From Bacteroidetes bacterium GWF2_38_335 (GTDB lineage Bacteria; Bacteroidota; Bacteroidia; Bacteroidales; GWF2-38-335): a DNA stretch of 64,000 nucleotides. The stretch spans positions 62,001 through 126,000 of the forward strand of contig MEOH01000002.1 of assembly GCA_001769535.1 (NCBI GenBank), given 5' to 3'. The notes beneath the pieces were generated by a model. That model was not told the DNA's origin and ran no database searches. It was given only the letters and a program-made list of their open reading frames with translations. Shown here piece after piece: positions 38,520-46,859 of this stretch; positions within the stretch are counted from its first letter, which is position 1; the number at the start of each line of letters is the position of its first letter. A program made the position numbers and the translations under genes.

Positions 38520-38695
38520 CGGTTTATATTCCAAGGGGAAAACTTTTTAAATGATTAATTAACCGGAAAACAACATTTAGGCACCGTTTAATAAAAGACG
38601 GCAGGACAGATGAATGGTTTTTAACGGGGATTTGGTACTTAATATTCATAAATAAATAGCACAATGGAATTAACATCAACAATAGACGCATTGCC

Positions 38696-38739
38696 GTAGA
38701 GACGCATGATCGTAGAGACGCATGATAATGCGTCTCTAC
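38696..38739. repeat. GAGACGCA palindrome, one half plus one full copy
   Basis: A half copy GTAGAGACGCATGATC is followed immediately by a full palindrome with 12-base arms, GTAGAGACGCAT and ATGCGTCTCTAC, around GATA (38712-38739). It is the most complete copy in the window. Confidence 0.9.
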
Positions 38740-38757
38740 GGGTTTCCCCATTCATTT

Positions 38758-38803
38758 CCGCCGGAAAAAAAGATTATTGTTCTTATAGGATCTGGTCCGG
38801 CGG
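38758..38803. repeat. 46-base CCGCCGG hairpin element, copy 3
   Basis: CCGCCGG/CCGGCGG arms bracket a 32-base loop, preceded by TTCATTT. A double-hairpin element starts 23 bases downstream. Confidence 0.85.
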
Positions 38804-38825
38804 TGAAATATCATTCATTTTTTCT

Positions 38826-38900
38826 CGGGGCGTTGCCCCGGGCTGAATTGAGCCGGCCTTTCAGGCCTAGATTACGGGGGATAAAACCTCATCGACTTTA
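38826..38900. repeat. Double-hairpin element, compact copy 2
   Basis: CGGGGC-gtt-GCCCCG is followed by GGGCTGAATTGAGCCGGCC, a short TTTCA loop, GGCC, then ATTACGGGGGATAAAACC and CATCGACTTTA. The sequence after the first hairpin is nearly identical to copies 1 and 3. Confidence 0.85.
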
Positions 38901-38935
38901 CAGAATTTCGACTTTACAGACTTCATCATTCATTT

Positions 38936-38980
38936 CCGCCGGGAAGAATTGCATTGTTCTATCGGATTCATGTCCGGCGG
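38936..38980. repeat. 45-base CCGCCGG hairpin element, copy 4
   Basis: CCGCCGG/CCGGCGG arms bracket a 31-base loop, again after a CATTT lead. It is 35 bases beyond the end of double-hairpin copy 2 and 23 bases before copy 3, so the two families alternate. Confidence 0.85.
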
Positions 38981-39003
38981 TTTGGTTCCTTTCATATATT
39001 TAA

Positions 39004-39080
39004 CCCCGGCTTGAAAGCCGGGGCTGAATTGAGCCGGCCTTTCAGGCCTGAATTACGGGGGATAAAACCTCATTGACTTT
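39004..39080. repeat. Double-hairpin element, compact copy 3
   Basis: CCCCGGC-ttgaaa-GCCGGGG, then CTGAATTGAGCCGGCC-tttca-GGCC, then GAATTACGGGGGATAAAACC. It is the cleanest copy, with both hairpins short-looped. Confidence 0.85.
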
Positions 39081-39083
39081 ACA

Positions 39084-39178
39084 AACTTTCAACTTCAGAC
39101 TTTCAACTTCCGGCTTCGGCCTTCCGACTTCGGACTTCCGACTTCGGACTTCGGACTTCGGACTTTCGACTTTATGAA
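39084..39178. repeat. Irregular CTTCGGACTT tandem array
   Basis: About twelve imperfect units of 7-8 bases built from ACTTTC, ACTTCGG and ACTTCCG run from the end of the double-hairpin element. It parallels the GACTTTCG array at 14241-14290. Confidence 0.75.
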
Positions 39179-39275
39179 CTTTACCGACCTTTTAAATAAT
39201 TTCTGTTAAAATTGCATTTTGTATTAAGTTATTTAATATTTTTGTTTTCAGTTATAACAATAAAATTTTTAAACT

Positions 39276-39494
39276 ATGAAAAGGACATTATTATTATCAT
39301 TTATAGCAGCAACTTTTGTATTTGCTTTCACACAGTGTTCAGATTGTAAAGAATGCAAACAAGTTGTCAGGGTTGATGGCACAGTGGTTGATGAAGTTGG
39401 TGGCGAAGAGTATTGTGGTGAAGATCTTGACGATGTTGAATCACAAAATCCTGATACAGTTGGCAGTCAGGTTACAACATGGGAATGTGAATAA
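39276..39494 (+). CDS. Small Cys-containing lipoprotein
   Basis: A 72-residue protein: MKRTLLLSFIAATFVFAFTQC gives a signal peptide with lipobox Cys21. The mature part has a second CxxC pair, SDCKEC, then a short acidic domain with two more Cys (EYCGED and TWECE), possibly disulfide-bonded. No family is recognised. A -7 box TATTTTTG lies at 39237-39244, and a strong terminator follows its stop by 11 bases, so it is probably a single-gene transcript. Its gene-specific promoter and terminator support it as real despite its size. Confidence 0.75.
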   Translation: MKRTLLLSFIAATFVFAFTQCSDCKECKQVVRVDGTVVDEVGGEEYCGEDLDDVESQNPDTVGSQVTTWECE

Positions 39495-39505
39495 TTAAAA
39501 GACAT

Positions 39506-39543
39506 AAAAAAAAGGCCGTTGCAAATGCAACGGCCTTTTTTTT
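39506..39543. terminator. Bidirectional terminator between the lipoprotein and lepB
   Basis: An 18-pair stem (A-run, GGCCGTTGCA, AA loop, TGCAACGGCC, T-run). It serves the forward small lipoprotein and the converging reverse lepB; the lepB stop codon overlaps its last bases. Confidence 0.95.
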
Positions 39544-41449
39544 ATTCCTTATGAACCAGGTTAAACATCCTGTTCCAGCGAATTTTGCCAAAGCCTGATT
39601 TATCATCATCAAGCGAAAGCCATATAAACACAGCTTTTCCAACAATGTGATCTTCGGGAACAAAGCCCCAGAACCTTGAATCCTGAGAATTGTGGCGGTT
39701 ATCGCCCATCAACCAGTAGTAACCCATTTTGAATGTATATTCATTGGTTTCTTCTCCGTTAATGTATATTTTTCCATTTTTGACCTCAAGATCATTTTCT
39801 TCGTACAGGTCAATAATTCTTTGATATATAGGTAAGTTTTCGAGCGTAATTTTTATTGTTTCCCCTGCTTCGGGCATGGTAACCGGACCAAAATTATCCA
39901 CGTTCCATTCATAGTTCCTGTTATTTGGGAAGATCTGGGGATCCCATCCGGTGCTTTCAAATTTGATGATTCCCTGAAGTTTAGGATATCTGGCAGCTTC
40001 TTTTGCCTGAGAAGGGCGCAGGGTAAACATATAAAATCTTCCGGGTTTCATTTTCTGAATTTTCCCAACATCTTTTGGTGAAACATAGGTTTCAAAAGCT
40101 CTTATTTCCGGAGAAAACTCACCGAAATTACCTTCAGCAAAGTCATTCTTGGAAATCTGGAATTTTTCCCTAAAACCCTCGTCAAGAAAAACATCCGGAC
40201 CATTGGTAAATAACAGGTATCTGAATTGCATGTCATTCAGTCCCTGAACAGGTTTATCATTTATCAGAAGCTCTGAATGAACAACCTGAACCTTATCTCC
40301 CGGAATAGCCACGCATCTTTTAATATAGTTTTCGCGTTTATCCACCGGTCTCACAACAATATCCTCTGTTTCCAAAATCTTTTTTCTAGCAGCAGGGACA
40401 TACTTTTCCCAAAGGGAATCTTTGTTTGCCATACGCATGGTATCGGCTAAACCATAAATTGCCTGGTAGTATGTTCTGGTAGACTGGTATTTAATAATCA
40501 CGGTATCACCGGCCGGGAAGTTAAACACCACCCGGTCATTATTTTTGATACTGGTTAGTCCGGCCAATCTCTTATAAGGCCAATAAATCCATTCAACATA
40601 CGACTTGGTTGATTTGGATAAAGGCATTGTATGGTGGACAAAGGGAAATGAAAGCGGGGTATTGGGAATTTTTGGGCCATAACTGACTTTGCTCACAAAC
40701 AGAAAATCACCCACCAAAAGGTCTTTTTCCATTGAAGGAGTTGGAATGGTGTAAGCTTCAATAAAGAACATGCGGATTAAAGTAGCGGCAACCACTGCAA
40801 ATATGATGGCATCAACCCATTCGGCGATGAAGCTTTTCTTTTTGCCCTCGGCGGGTTTTCTTTTCCAGAAAGCCCATTTAACTTTTTTGGAGATGTAGAT
40901 ATCGTAAAGAATTGGGAATCCGATAAGCAGGTACCAGCTTCCGATCCAAATCACCATCAGCAAATAAATGAATACGGCAAAACCGAATTTAAACCATTTA
41001 TTTTTCAGGAAAGCAGATACCCTGCCTGATTTGGTAGATTCATCAATATTTTTGTATTCAATAACGATGCTTTTAGTCACCTTATCGTAATATTCCTGTT
41101 TGTTATTTCCAAAAACCGAAATGATACCGGTTGTGTACTTGAGAATAGTCCTGATCACAGCCATGGGAAAACTGATATTTTTTTCAGGATCATCGGCATG
41201 TCTGATTCGTGTATAGGTTAGAAACTGACCAAGTGTAGAACCATAAACAATAAGCACGGGTTCATAAATAAGAATTATCGCTAAAAAATAACCCAGCTTA
41301 CCAATAAATGGTTGGCCATCAATTATTCCGGTGTATCCGGCAAAAAGGTAAGCGATAAAAATAAGCAATCCGAGATCAAGGAAAGTTGCTGTACTTTTTT
41401 TACCGATTGATGGATAATCAAATTTTCTGTTTTCAGTTTTTTTACTCAT
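39542..41449 (-). CDS. lepB: Signal peptidase I with N-terminal RDD membrane domain
   Basis: A 635-residue membrane protease that removes signal peptides. Residues of about 15-135 resemble an RDD-type membrane domain (KKSTATFLDLGLLIFIAYL, GSTLGQFLTYTRI, PMAVIRTILKYT), and further hydrophobic helices lie at about 155-185 and 212-230. The catalytic part has TIPTPSMEKDLLVGDFLFV with the nucleophile Ser239, and the Lys in ENYIKRCVAIPGDKVQV. Insertions between these motifs make it long, as in many Bacteroidetes. The end has MGDNRHNSQDSRFWGFV, the family box. It starts 3 bases after the dapB stop, so both are in one transcript. Confidence 0.93.
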   Translation of the reverse strand: MSKKTENRKFDYPSIGKKSTATFLDLGLLIFIAYLFAGYTGIIDGQPFIGKLGYFLAIILIYEPVLIVYGSTLGQFLTYTRIRHADDPEKNISFPMAVIRTILKYTTGIISVFGNNKQEYYDKVTKSIVIEYKNIDESTKSGRVSAFLKNKWFKFGFAVFIYLLMVIWIGSWYLLIGFPILYDIYISKKVKWAFWKRKPAEGKKKSFIAEWVDAIIFAVVAATLIRMFFIEAYTIPTPSMEKDLLVGDFLFVSKVSYGPKIPNTPLSFPFVHHTMPLSKSTKSYVEWIYWPYKRLAGLTSIKNNDRVVFNFPAGDTVIIKYQSTRTYYQAIYGLADTMRMANKDSLWEKYVPAARKKILETEDIVVRPVDKRENYIKRCVAIPGDKVQVVHSELLINDKPVQGLNDMQFRYLLFTNGPDVFLDEGFREKFQISKNDFAEGNFGEFSPEIRAFETYVSPKDVGKIQKMKPGRFYMFTLRPSQAKEAARYPKLQGIIKFESTGWDPQIFPNNRNYEWNVDNFGPVTMPEAGETIKITLENLPIYQRIIDLYEENDLEVKNGKIYINGEETNEYTFKMGYYWLMGDNRHNSQDSRFWGFVPEDHIVGKAVFIWLSLDDDKSGFGKIRWNRMFNLVHKE

Positions 41450-41452
41450 AGA

Positions 41453-42175
41453 TTAAAAATTAAGCTTTAATAAATCCTGCATGCCGTAAACACCTTTTTT
41501 ATCTTTCAGGAATTCGGCTGCAAGAACTGCTCCCATTGCAAAACCCCGTCGGTTTTTTGCTGCATGGGAGATTTCAATTTCATCAATATCGTTTTCGTAT
41601 TTCACAATGTGGGTACCGGGAACAGTACCTTCTCTTATTGATTCGATGGCAATGGCATCTGGCAAAGATTGCGATGATTCGGAAATTGCATTTTTCCTGT
41701 TCATTTCTGCGATAATGTCATCGGCAATTCTGATGGCTGTTCCGCTGGGAGCGTCAAGTTTTGCGGTGTGGTGGATTTCTTTGATCTTCACATCATAATC
41801 ATCAAATTTATCCATTATTTTAGCCAGATGTCTGTTAATTTCAAAGAAAATATTTACGCCGATGCTGAAATTAGGCGCATAAAAAAAAGAAAAATTATTG
41901 TTCTTACATATTTGGCAAACTTCATCGAATTTAGACAGCCAGCCTGTGGTACCAGACACTACCGGAACTCCGGACTCAAAGCATGTCATGTAATTGCCAA
42001 AAGCACTTTCGGGATTGGTAAACTCGATGGCTACATCAATATTTTTTAGCATTTGGCTATTGAGGTCATGTTTATTGTTTTCATCAATAATCAAGACAAT
42101 GGAGTGATGTCTTTCCAAAGCAATTTTCCCGATTTCGCGGCCCATTTTTCCGTGGCCAATAAGCGCAATATTCAT
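41453..42175 (-). CDS. dapB: 4-hydroxy-tetrahydrodipicolinate reductase
   Basis: A 240-residue cytoplasmic enzyme of lysine and diaminopimelate synthesis, using NAD(P)H. The N-terminus MNIALIGHGKMGREIG is a nucleotide-binding glycine motif. EFTNPESAFGN and SGTTGW are the ligand loops, and EIHHTAKLDAPSGTAIRIAD is the DapB signature with catalytic His and Lys. The length is normal. It is followed by lepB after only three bases; this pairing is common in the phylum. DapB supplies diaminopimelate for peptidoglycan, so it fits the housekeeping block. Confidence 0.96.
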   Translation of the reverse strand: MNIALIGHGKMGREIGKIALERHHSIVLIIDENNKHDLNSQMLKNIDVAIEFTNPESAFGNYMTCFESGVPVVSGTTGWLSKFDEVCQICKNNNFSFFYAPNFSIGVNIFFEINRHLAKIMDKFDDYDVKIKEIHHTAKLDAPSGTAIRIADDIIAEMNRKNAISESSQSLPDAIAIESIREGTVPGTHIVKYENDIDEIEISHAAKNRRGFAMGAVLAAEFLKDKKGVYGMQDLLKLNF

Positions 42176-42200
42176 GAATAATTTTTAAAAGCGTAAAGAT

Positions 42201-42229
42201 AAAAAAAAAGGGAAGCAAACTGCTTCCCT
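42201..42229 (-). terminator. Rho-independent terminator of the rplT operon
   Basis: On the reverse strand, AGGGAAGCA / TGCTTCCCT pair over a 3-base loop and are followed by a run of T. It lies 22 bases after the rplT stop. Confidence 0.93.
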
Positions 42230-42251
42230 GTCTGTTAAATATTGTTACTGT

Positions 42252-42596
42252 CTATTTTACTTTGTTAACAATAGCTTCGAAAGCTTTCGGGTGGTTCATT
42301 GCCAAATCGGCAAGAACTTTACGGTTAAGATCGATGCCTTTTTTAGCTACCTTACCGATGAACTCAGAATAAGACATTCCAAATGGTCTGACACCAGCGT
42401 TGATACGGGCAATCCAAATACCTCTGAAACTTCTCTTTTTGGCTCTTCTGTCGCGGTAGGCGTAACCTAAACCTTTTTCATAGGTATTCTTTGCAACAGT
42501 CCAAACGTTTTTACGACTGCCAAAGTAGCCTCTGGTTCTTTTAAGAATCTTTTTTCTTCTTCTTCTAGATGCAACATGATTTACTGAACGTGGCAT
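42252..42596 (-). CDS. rplT: Ribosomal protein L20
   Basis: A 114-residue basic protein of the 50S subunit: [30 protein letters not shown] start and [28 protein letters not shown] middle are diagnostic. It binds 23S rRNA early in assembly and, in enterobacteria, represses its own operon. It is the last gene of thrS-infC-rpmI-rplT and is followed by a terminator. A 96-base spacer separates it from rpmI; I see no obvious L20-binding pseudoknot there. Confidence 0.98.
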   Translation of the reverse strand: MPRSVNHVASRRRRKKILKRTRGYFGSRKNVWTVAKNTYEKGLGYAYRDRRAKKRSFRGIWIARINAGVRPFGMSYSEFIGKVAKKGIDLNRKVLADLAMNHPKAFEAIVNKVK

Positions 42597-42692
42597 AATT
42601 TTTTACTTTTTTTGAATGTAAGCGTTCCACTTAATTTGGAAACTTTTTTGCTCATCATCCGGGTTAATTACTAATTTTTACTTTTTTTCCGA

Positions 42693-42890
42693 TTATTTCA
42701 AAGCTAATGTCAGAAGAACATTTCTTTCATCTGGTTTTGAAATCAGACCGGAGTAACGTAAGTTTCTTTTACGTTTGGTGCTTTTTTTAGTCAGAATGTG
42801 ACTTTTATAAGCATGCTTTCTTTTGATCTTACCGGAGCCTGTTAAAGTAAACCTCTTTTTGGCTGCGGCTTTTGTCTTCATTTTTGGCAT
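42693..42890 (-). CDS. rpmI: Ribosomal protein L35
   Basis: A 65-residue, strongly basic protein: [20 protein letters not shown] is the standard start and [21 protein letters not shown] the core. It lies 20 bases after infC and 96 bases before rplT, the conserved order. Confidence 0.98.
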   Translation of the reverse strand: MPKMKTKAAAKKRFTLTGSGKIKRKHAYKSHILTKKSTKRKRNLRYSGLISKPDERNVLLTLALK

Positions 42891-42910
42891 TTCTGTTTAT
42901 ATTAATTTAT

Positions 42911-43486
42911 TTAATTTTTCTTTTTAGCGGCTTTTGGAGTAAAGAACATGATCATCCTTTTTCCTTCAAGCTTTGGTAACTGGTCAACTTTGCCATAATC
43001 TTCAAGGTCTTGTGCCAGTCTGAGCAATATTACCTCACCCTGTTCCTTGAATAGTATTGAACGGCCTTTAAAGAACACATAAGCTTTCACTTTAGCGCCT
43101 TCTTCCAGGAAACTTTTGGCATGTTTCAGTTTAAACTGGTAATCATGTTCATCGGTTTGTGGTCCAAACCTGATTTCCTTGATAATTGTCTTTACCTGTT
43201 TTGCCTTCAGTTCTTTTTGTTTTTTCTTTTGCTGATACAGAAATTTCTGGTAATCAACCAACTTACAAACCGGAGGGTCGGCGTTGGGTGAAATCTCAAC
43301 CAGGTCGAGATCCATACTGTCAGCAATTTTTAGAGCTTCTTCGATTGAGTAAACGCCTGGGGCATCAAATTCGTCTCCGACTACTCTTACAGATCTTGCT
43401 CTGATTTTTTCATTAATCTTGTGTAGCTGGGAATTCTGGTCTTTGGCTTTTACCAGCCTCCTGGGGTTGTCGTTTTGCAATGCTAT
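42911..43486 (-). CDS. infC: Translation initiation factor IF-3, probable ATA start
   Basis: IF-3 stops wrong start codons from being used and binds the 30S subunit. The chain has the N-terminal domain ([21 protein letters not shown]...[20 protein letters not shown]) and C-terminal domain ([33 protein letters not shown]). No in-frame ATG precedes the N-terminal domain. A perfect AGGAGG (43495-43500, reverse) lies eight bases before ATA at 43486, giving M-A-L-Q-N and 191 residues; a TTG two codons later is 14 bases from it, too far. Rare starts (AUU in E. coli) are known for infC and let IF-3 repress itself. ATA is thus an inference from spacing. Confidence 0.9.
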   Translation of the reverse strand: MALQNDNPRRLVKAKDQNSQLHKINEKIRARSVRVVGDEFDAPGVYSIEEALKIADSMDLDLVEISPNADPPVCKLVDYQKFLYQQKKKQKELKAKQVKTIIKEIRFGPQTDEHDYQFKLKHAKSFLEEGAKVKAYVFFKGRSILFKEQGEVILLRLAQDLEDYGKVDQLPKLEGKRMIMFFTPKAAKKKN

Positions 43487-43528
43487 GACTTGGTCCTCCT
43501 TAATTAGTTAATACTTTTTTTATTTTTT

Positions 43529-43639
43529 GAGACGCATTATGTTGCGTTTCACATTTGGCACTTTGTGCGTTTTGAGAGACGCATTATCATGCGTCTCTAC
43601 TTTGTGCATTTTGAGAGACGCATGATAATGCGTCTCTAC
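43529..43639. repeat. Three GAGACGCA palindromes between thrS and infC
   Basis: A degraded copy (43529-43551) and two good copies (43574-43600 and 43613-43639) are separated by TTTGTGC-n-TTTT spacers, with a period of about 39 bases. The third covers the thrS stop codon: the TAG comes from the GTAGAGACGC end of the palindrome. They sit inside the operon, so the transcript should fold them into hairpins. Confidence 0.9.
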
Positions 43640-45573
43640 GCTAATAAATTTTTAACTTCGGTTTGGACTCGGGTGGCAAAATCTTCGATTTTGTACTCGC
43701 CCAAATCGCCTTCACCTTGTTTTCTGACCGACAATGTATTGTTTTCGGCTTCTTTTTCGCCTACAACAATAAGGTACGGAATCCTCTTTAACTCATTGTC
43801 TCTGATCTTCCTACCTACTTTTTCGTTCCTTTCGTCAATCAGGCTGCGAATATCGTAATTATTTAGCAAATTCAAAACTTTTTTTGCATAATCATTATAT
43901 TTTTCGCTCACAGGAATGATTACGGCTTGTTCGGGGGTGAGCCAAAGCGGGAATTTTCCGGCTGTATGCTCAATCAAAACTGCCACAAATCTTTCCATTG
44001 ATCCGAAGGGTGCGCGGTGAATCATTACCGGACGGTGCATTTCGTTATCGCTACCTTTGTATTCCAGTTCAAACCGTTCGGGTAAATTGTAATCAACCTG
44101 AATGGTTCCAAGTTGCCATTTTCTTCCAAGGGCATCTTTTACCATGAAATCGAGTTTCGGTCCGTAAAATGCTGCTTCGCCAAGCTCTACAACTGTTTTG
44201 AGTCCTTTTTCGGCAGCGGCTTCCTGAATTTCTCTTTCGGCACGTGCCCAGTTTTCGTCTGATCCGATGTATTTTACTTTATCGTTGGGGTCGCGTAGGG
44301 AAACTTGCGTGGTGAAATCTTTAAAATCGAGTGTTTTAAAGATGTACAGCACGATATCAATCACCTTTTTGAATTCGTCTTTCAACTGGTCGGGACGGCA
44401 GAAAATGTGTGCATCGTCCTGTGTAAAGCCCCTTACTCTGGTCAGTCCGTGAAGCTCACCATGCTGTTCGTAGCGGTAAACGGTGCCGAATTCGGCATAT
44501 CTCACAGGCAAATCTTTGTATGAACGGGGTTTGCTGTTGTAAATTTCGCAGTGGTGCGGGCAGTTCATGGGTTTGAGCATGAACTCTTCGCCTTCGACCG
44601 GGGTTTTGATCGGCTGAAAAGAATCTTTGCCGTATTTTTCGTAGTGACCGGAGGTTACATAGAGGTTTTTGTGACCAATATGCGGGCACATCACCGGAAG
44701 GTAACCGTGCTCAACCTGTACTTTTTTCAGAAATGCTTCCAGACGCTCGCGCAATTGTGCACCTTTGGGCAGCCAGAGAGGTAATCCCATTCCCACTTTC
44801 GGTGAAAAATAGAACAATTCCAGTTCCTTGCCAATCTTGCGGTGGTCGCGTTTTTTGGCTTCTTCGAGCAGAATCAGGTAATCATCAAGCAGTTTCTGTT
44901 TAGGAAAAGAAACACCATAAATACGGGTAAGCTGTTTGTTTTTTTCGTTGCCTCTCCAGTATGCACCGGCGATGTTCAGCAGTTTTATTGCTTTGATAAA
45001 GCTGGTGTCGGGCAAGTGCGGACCGCGGCAGAGGTCAGTGAAATTGTTCTGTGTATAAAAAGTAATTGTTCCGTCTTCCAGTTCAGATAAAAGTTCAATT
45101 TTATATTCATCACCTTTTTTGGTGTAAACATCAAGAGCTTCCTGTTTGGAGACTTCTTTTCTTACAAACGGATGTTTTTCGCGGGCAATTTCGAGCATTT
45201 TCTGCTCAATTTTACCAAAATCGTTTTCAGAGATGGTGGCGCCTTCGGGTAAATCAACATCATAATAAAAACCATTTTCGATGGTGGGACCAATGCCCAG
45301 CTTGATACCCGGATAGAAAGACTCCAGCGCTTCGGCCATTAGGTGGGCAGAAGAATGCCAGAAAGCCAGTTTACCTTCATCATCATCCCATTTGTGCAGT
45401 TTAATGCTTCCGTCGGTGAGGATTGGTCTGGTTGCATCGATAATTTCCTTATTGAGGGAAACGGCGACCACTTCGCGGGCCAGACTGTTGCTTAAACTGT
45501 TGGCTATATCAAATCCTGAAACGCCGCTTTCATACTCACGTACCTTGCCATCAGGAAATGTAATTTTTATCAT
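43636..45573 (-). CDS. thrS: Threonyl-tRNA synthetase
   Basis: A 645-residue class II synthetase charging tRNA-Thr. A TGS domain opens it ([24 protein letters not shown]), then the editing domain with [11 protein letters not shown] and the zinc-binding Cys/His residues, then the catalytic core with motif 1 [19 protein letters not shown], motif 2 [13 protein letters not shown] and motif 3 [14 protein letters not shown], then an anticodon-binding domain. Its stop lies in a palindromic repeat. A TACCTTTG -7 box 28 bases before ATG marks the operon promoter. The infC start is 149 bases downstream. Confidence 0.98.
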   Translation of the reverse strand: MIKITFPDGKVREYESGVSGFDIANSLSNSLAREVVAVSLNKEIIDATRPILTDGSIKLHKWDDDEGKLAFWHSSAHLMAEALESFYPGIKLGIGPTIENGFYYDVDLPEGATISENDFGKIEQKMLEIAREKHPFVRKEVSKQEALDVYTKKGDEYKIELLSELEDGTITFYTQNNFTDLCRGPHLPDTSFIKAIKLLNIAGAYWRGNEKNKQLTRIYGVSFPKQKLLDDYLILLEEAKKRDHRKIGKELELFYFSPKVGMGLPLWLPKGAQLRERLEAFLKKVQVEHGYLPVMCPHIGHKNLYVTSGHYEKYGKDSFQPIKTPVEGEEFMLKPMNCPHHCEIYNSKPRSYKDLPVRYAEFGTVYRYEQHGELHGLTRVRGFTQDDAHIFCRPDQLKDEFKKVIDIVLYIFKTLDFKDFTTQVSLRDPNDKVKYIGSDENWARAEREIQEAAAEKGLKTVVELGEAAFYGPKLDFMVKDALGRKWQLGTIQVDYNLPERFELEYKGSDNEMHRPVMIHRAPFGSMERFVAVLIEHTAGKFPLWLTPEQAVIIPVSEKYNDYAKKVLNLLNNYDIRSLIDERNEKVGRKIRDNELKRIPYLIVVGEKEAENNTLSVRKQGEGDLGEYKIEDFATRVQTEVKNLLA

Positions 45574-45600
45574 TTTAAATACTTTTTAAAATTCGGACTG

Positions 45601-45608
45601 CAAAGGTA
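45601..45608 (-). promoter_or_regulatory. -7 box of the thrS operon promoter
   Basis: Reverse-strand TACCTTTG fits TAnnTTTG and is placed 27 bases before the thrS ATG. No clear -33 TTTG was found at the usual 19-base distance. Confidence 0.5.
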
Positions 45609-45800
45609 AGGAAAAATTGTGGATTACGGATTAGAAATTACGAATTTATTAATAATGAGTGATAATTGGTTTTTGGAAAACAGGTTTTGAATATTTTTAG
45701 CATGTTTGGGTTGGTTAAAAATAGCCGCTAATGCGCTAATATTATGAATTATATAAAATAATAAAGGAGATAATTACTGTTTTGGGGATGAGTTTTTGAT

Positions 45801-46688
45801 CTATTTAATAATCACTAATTTACTTACCAACAAGTGTTCATTACTGATTTCGAAAAAATAAGCACCCGAATCTAAACCCTCAAGATTTAATTGATTTCTT
45901 CCAATGAATAATTCCTTGCTCATTATTTTTTGGTGACACAAATTGTAAATATTTAATCTTGGATTTTTTATACCATTGATATCTATGTTTATTATGTCAA
46001 TGCATGGGTTTGGGTAAGTACTAATTAAATATTCATTTTTTGAATTCTCATTATTAGACAATTCAATATCACAAGTACCATAAGAAAAGGACATTTCAGA
46101 TTGATATACATGAATATCGTTTCTAAAAAAACAATTTACCTGACTTGCTCCAAAATCATCAGGGGTTGATTGGGGATATTCAAAACCAGCCAGAGATCCT
46201 ACCCCTTCAATCCAAACAGGGTAATAAACACCATAAATACCATCAGGTTGGGTGTGCAAATAAAAGATTTTTCTTTCGCCTTCCAAAATTAAAGCGGTTT
46301 TAATGGAATCAACATATAACCATAATTCATATGTTTTAAGCTTATACAACATACTGTCTCCCACATTCATTGAAAAATCATTAATTAAAACATCGGTTGT
46401 GTCATAAGCAAGATGATCGGGGTTTAATGTGTACTTGAAATAAACTTTATTATTGATGGAATCTTCTCGGGTATAACCAAAAATCATTCCATTATTCTTG
46501 TATACTTTATATTCGAATTCTCCATTTGAGTATAAACCCTCGGTGTAATTTATCGTAGTATAACTTCCTTCAAAAGAGTGAAGAACATACCATTCGTTTG
46601 AATTTCCCAAGGTTGGAAAATAAGTTTGTGCATTATTTTCTGTGGAGAAAAAAAATAGTACACAAATTGTAAATAGCATCTTTTTCAT
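45801..46688 (-). CDS. T9SS type A exported protein
   Basis: A 295-residue secreted protein. I start at MKKMLFTICVLFFFSTENNA (46688); a frame from 46727 adds 13 charged residues without signal character. The mature domain (QTYFPTLGNSNEWYVLHSFEG and on) is beta-rich with no recognised enzyme motif. The last 75 residues, TYPNPCIDIINIDINGI to LVSKLVIIK, are a T9SS type A sorting domain. Reverse-strand TACTTTTG at 46725-46732 lies 36 bases upstream. Function is unknown. It stands alone between thrS and the propeller protein. Confidence 0.82.
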   Translation of the reverse strand: MKKMLFTICVLFFFSTENNAQTYFPTLGNSNEWYVLHSFEGSYTTINYTEGLYSNGEFEYKVYKNNGMIFGYTREDSINNKVYFKYTLNPDHLAYDTTDVLINDFSMNVGDSMLYKLKTYELWLYVDSIKTALILEGERKIFYLHTQPDGIYGVYYPVWIEGVGSLAGFEYPQSTPDDFGASQVNCFFRNDIHVYQSEMSFSYGTCDIELSNNENSKNEYLISTYPNPCIDIINIDINGIKNPRLNIYNLCHQKIMSKELFIGRNQLNLEGLDSGAYFFEISNEHLLVSKLVIIK

Positions 46689-46724
46689 TTGGTAAGAAAT
46701 CTGATCAATTTGTTTATTTAGTGA

Positions 46725-46732
46725 CAAAAGTA
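46725..46732 (-). promoter_or_regulatory. -7 box before the T9SS protein gene
   Basis: Reverse-strand TACTTTTG, matching TAnnTTTG, 36 bases before the ATG at 46688. There is no convincing -33 box. Confidence 0.45.
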
Positions 46733-46859
46733 AAGATACGAATTTTCAGCTAATTAGCAAGCAAATAGATAATTATTTGTTAATAACAGGGCTAATTTCT
46801 GCTTAGAATTGATATTTGGCGAAACGGGTAAATTTTTTGTAAATTTGTGGAATGGATAT

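Larger units (their letters stand above)
38520..39275. other. Repeat-filled intergenic region
   Basis: A gene-free stretch of about 750 bases between divergent typA and the small lipoprotein gene. It contains a GAGACGC palindrome, two 45-46 base CCGCCGG hairpins, two double-hairpin elements and a short tandem array. Its last 50 bases hold a TATTTTTG box (39237-39244) that suits the following forward gene. Small open frames here are repeat-derived and not convincing genes. Confidence 0.75.

Noticed and set aside
38524-38751. Small reverse frame of 75 residues in the typA upstream region
   Set aside because: It runs through a GAGACGC palindrome and the typA promoter region and has no supporting features.
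42597-42692. L20-binding leader between rpmI and rplT
   Set aside because: I could not find a pseudoknot or rRNA-like site in these 96 bases.
45574-45800. T-box leader upstream of thrS
   Set aside because: No T-box motif or terminator/antiterminator pair is visible, and T-boxes are not expected in this phylum.
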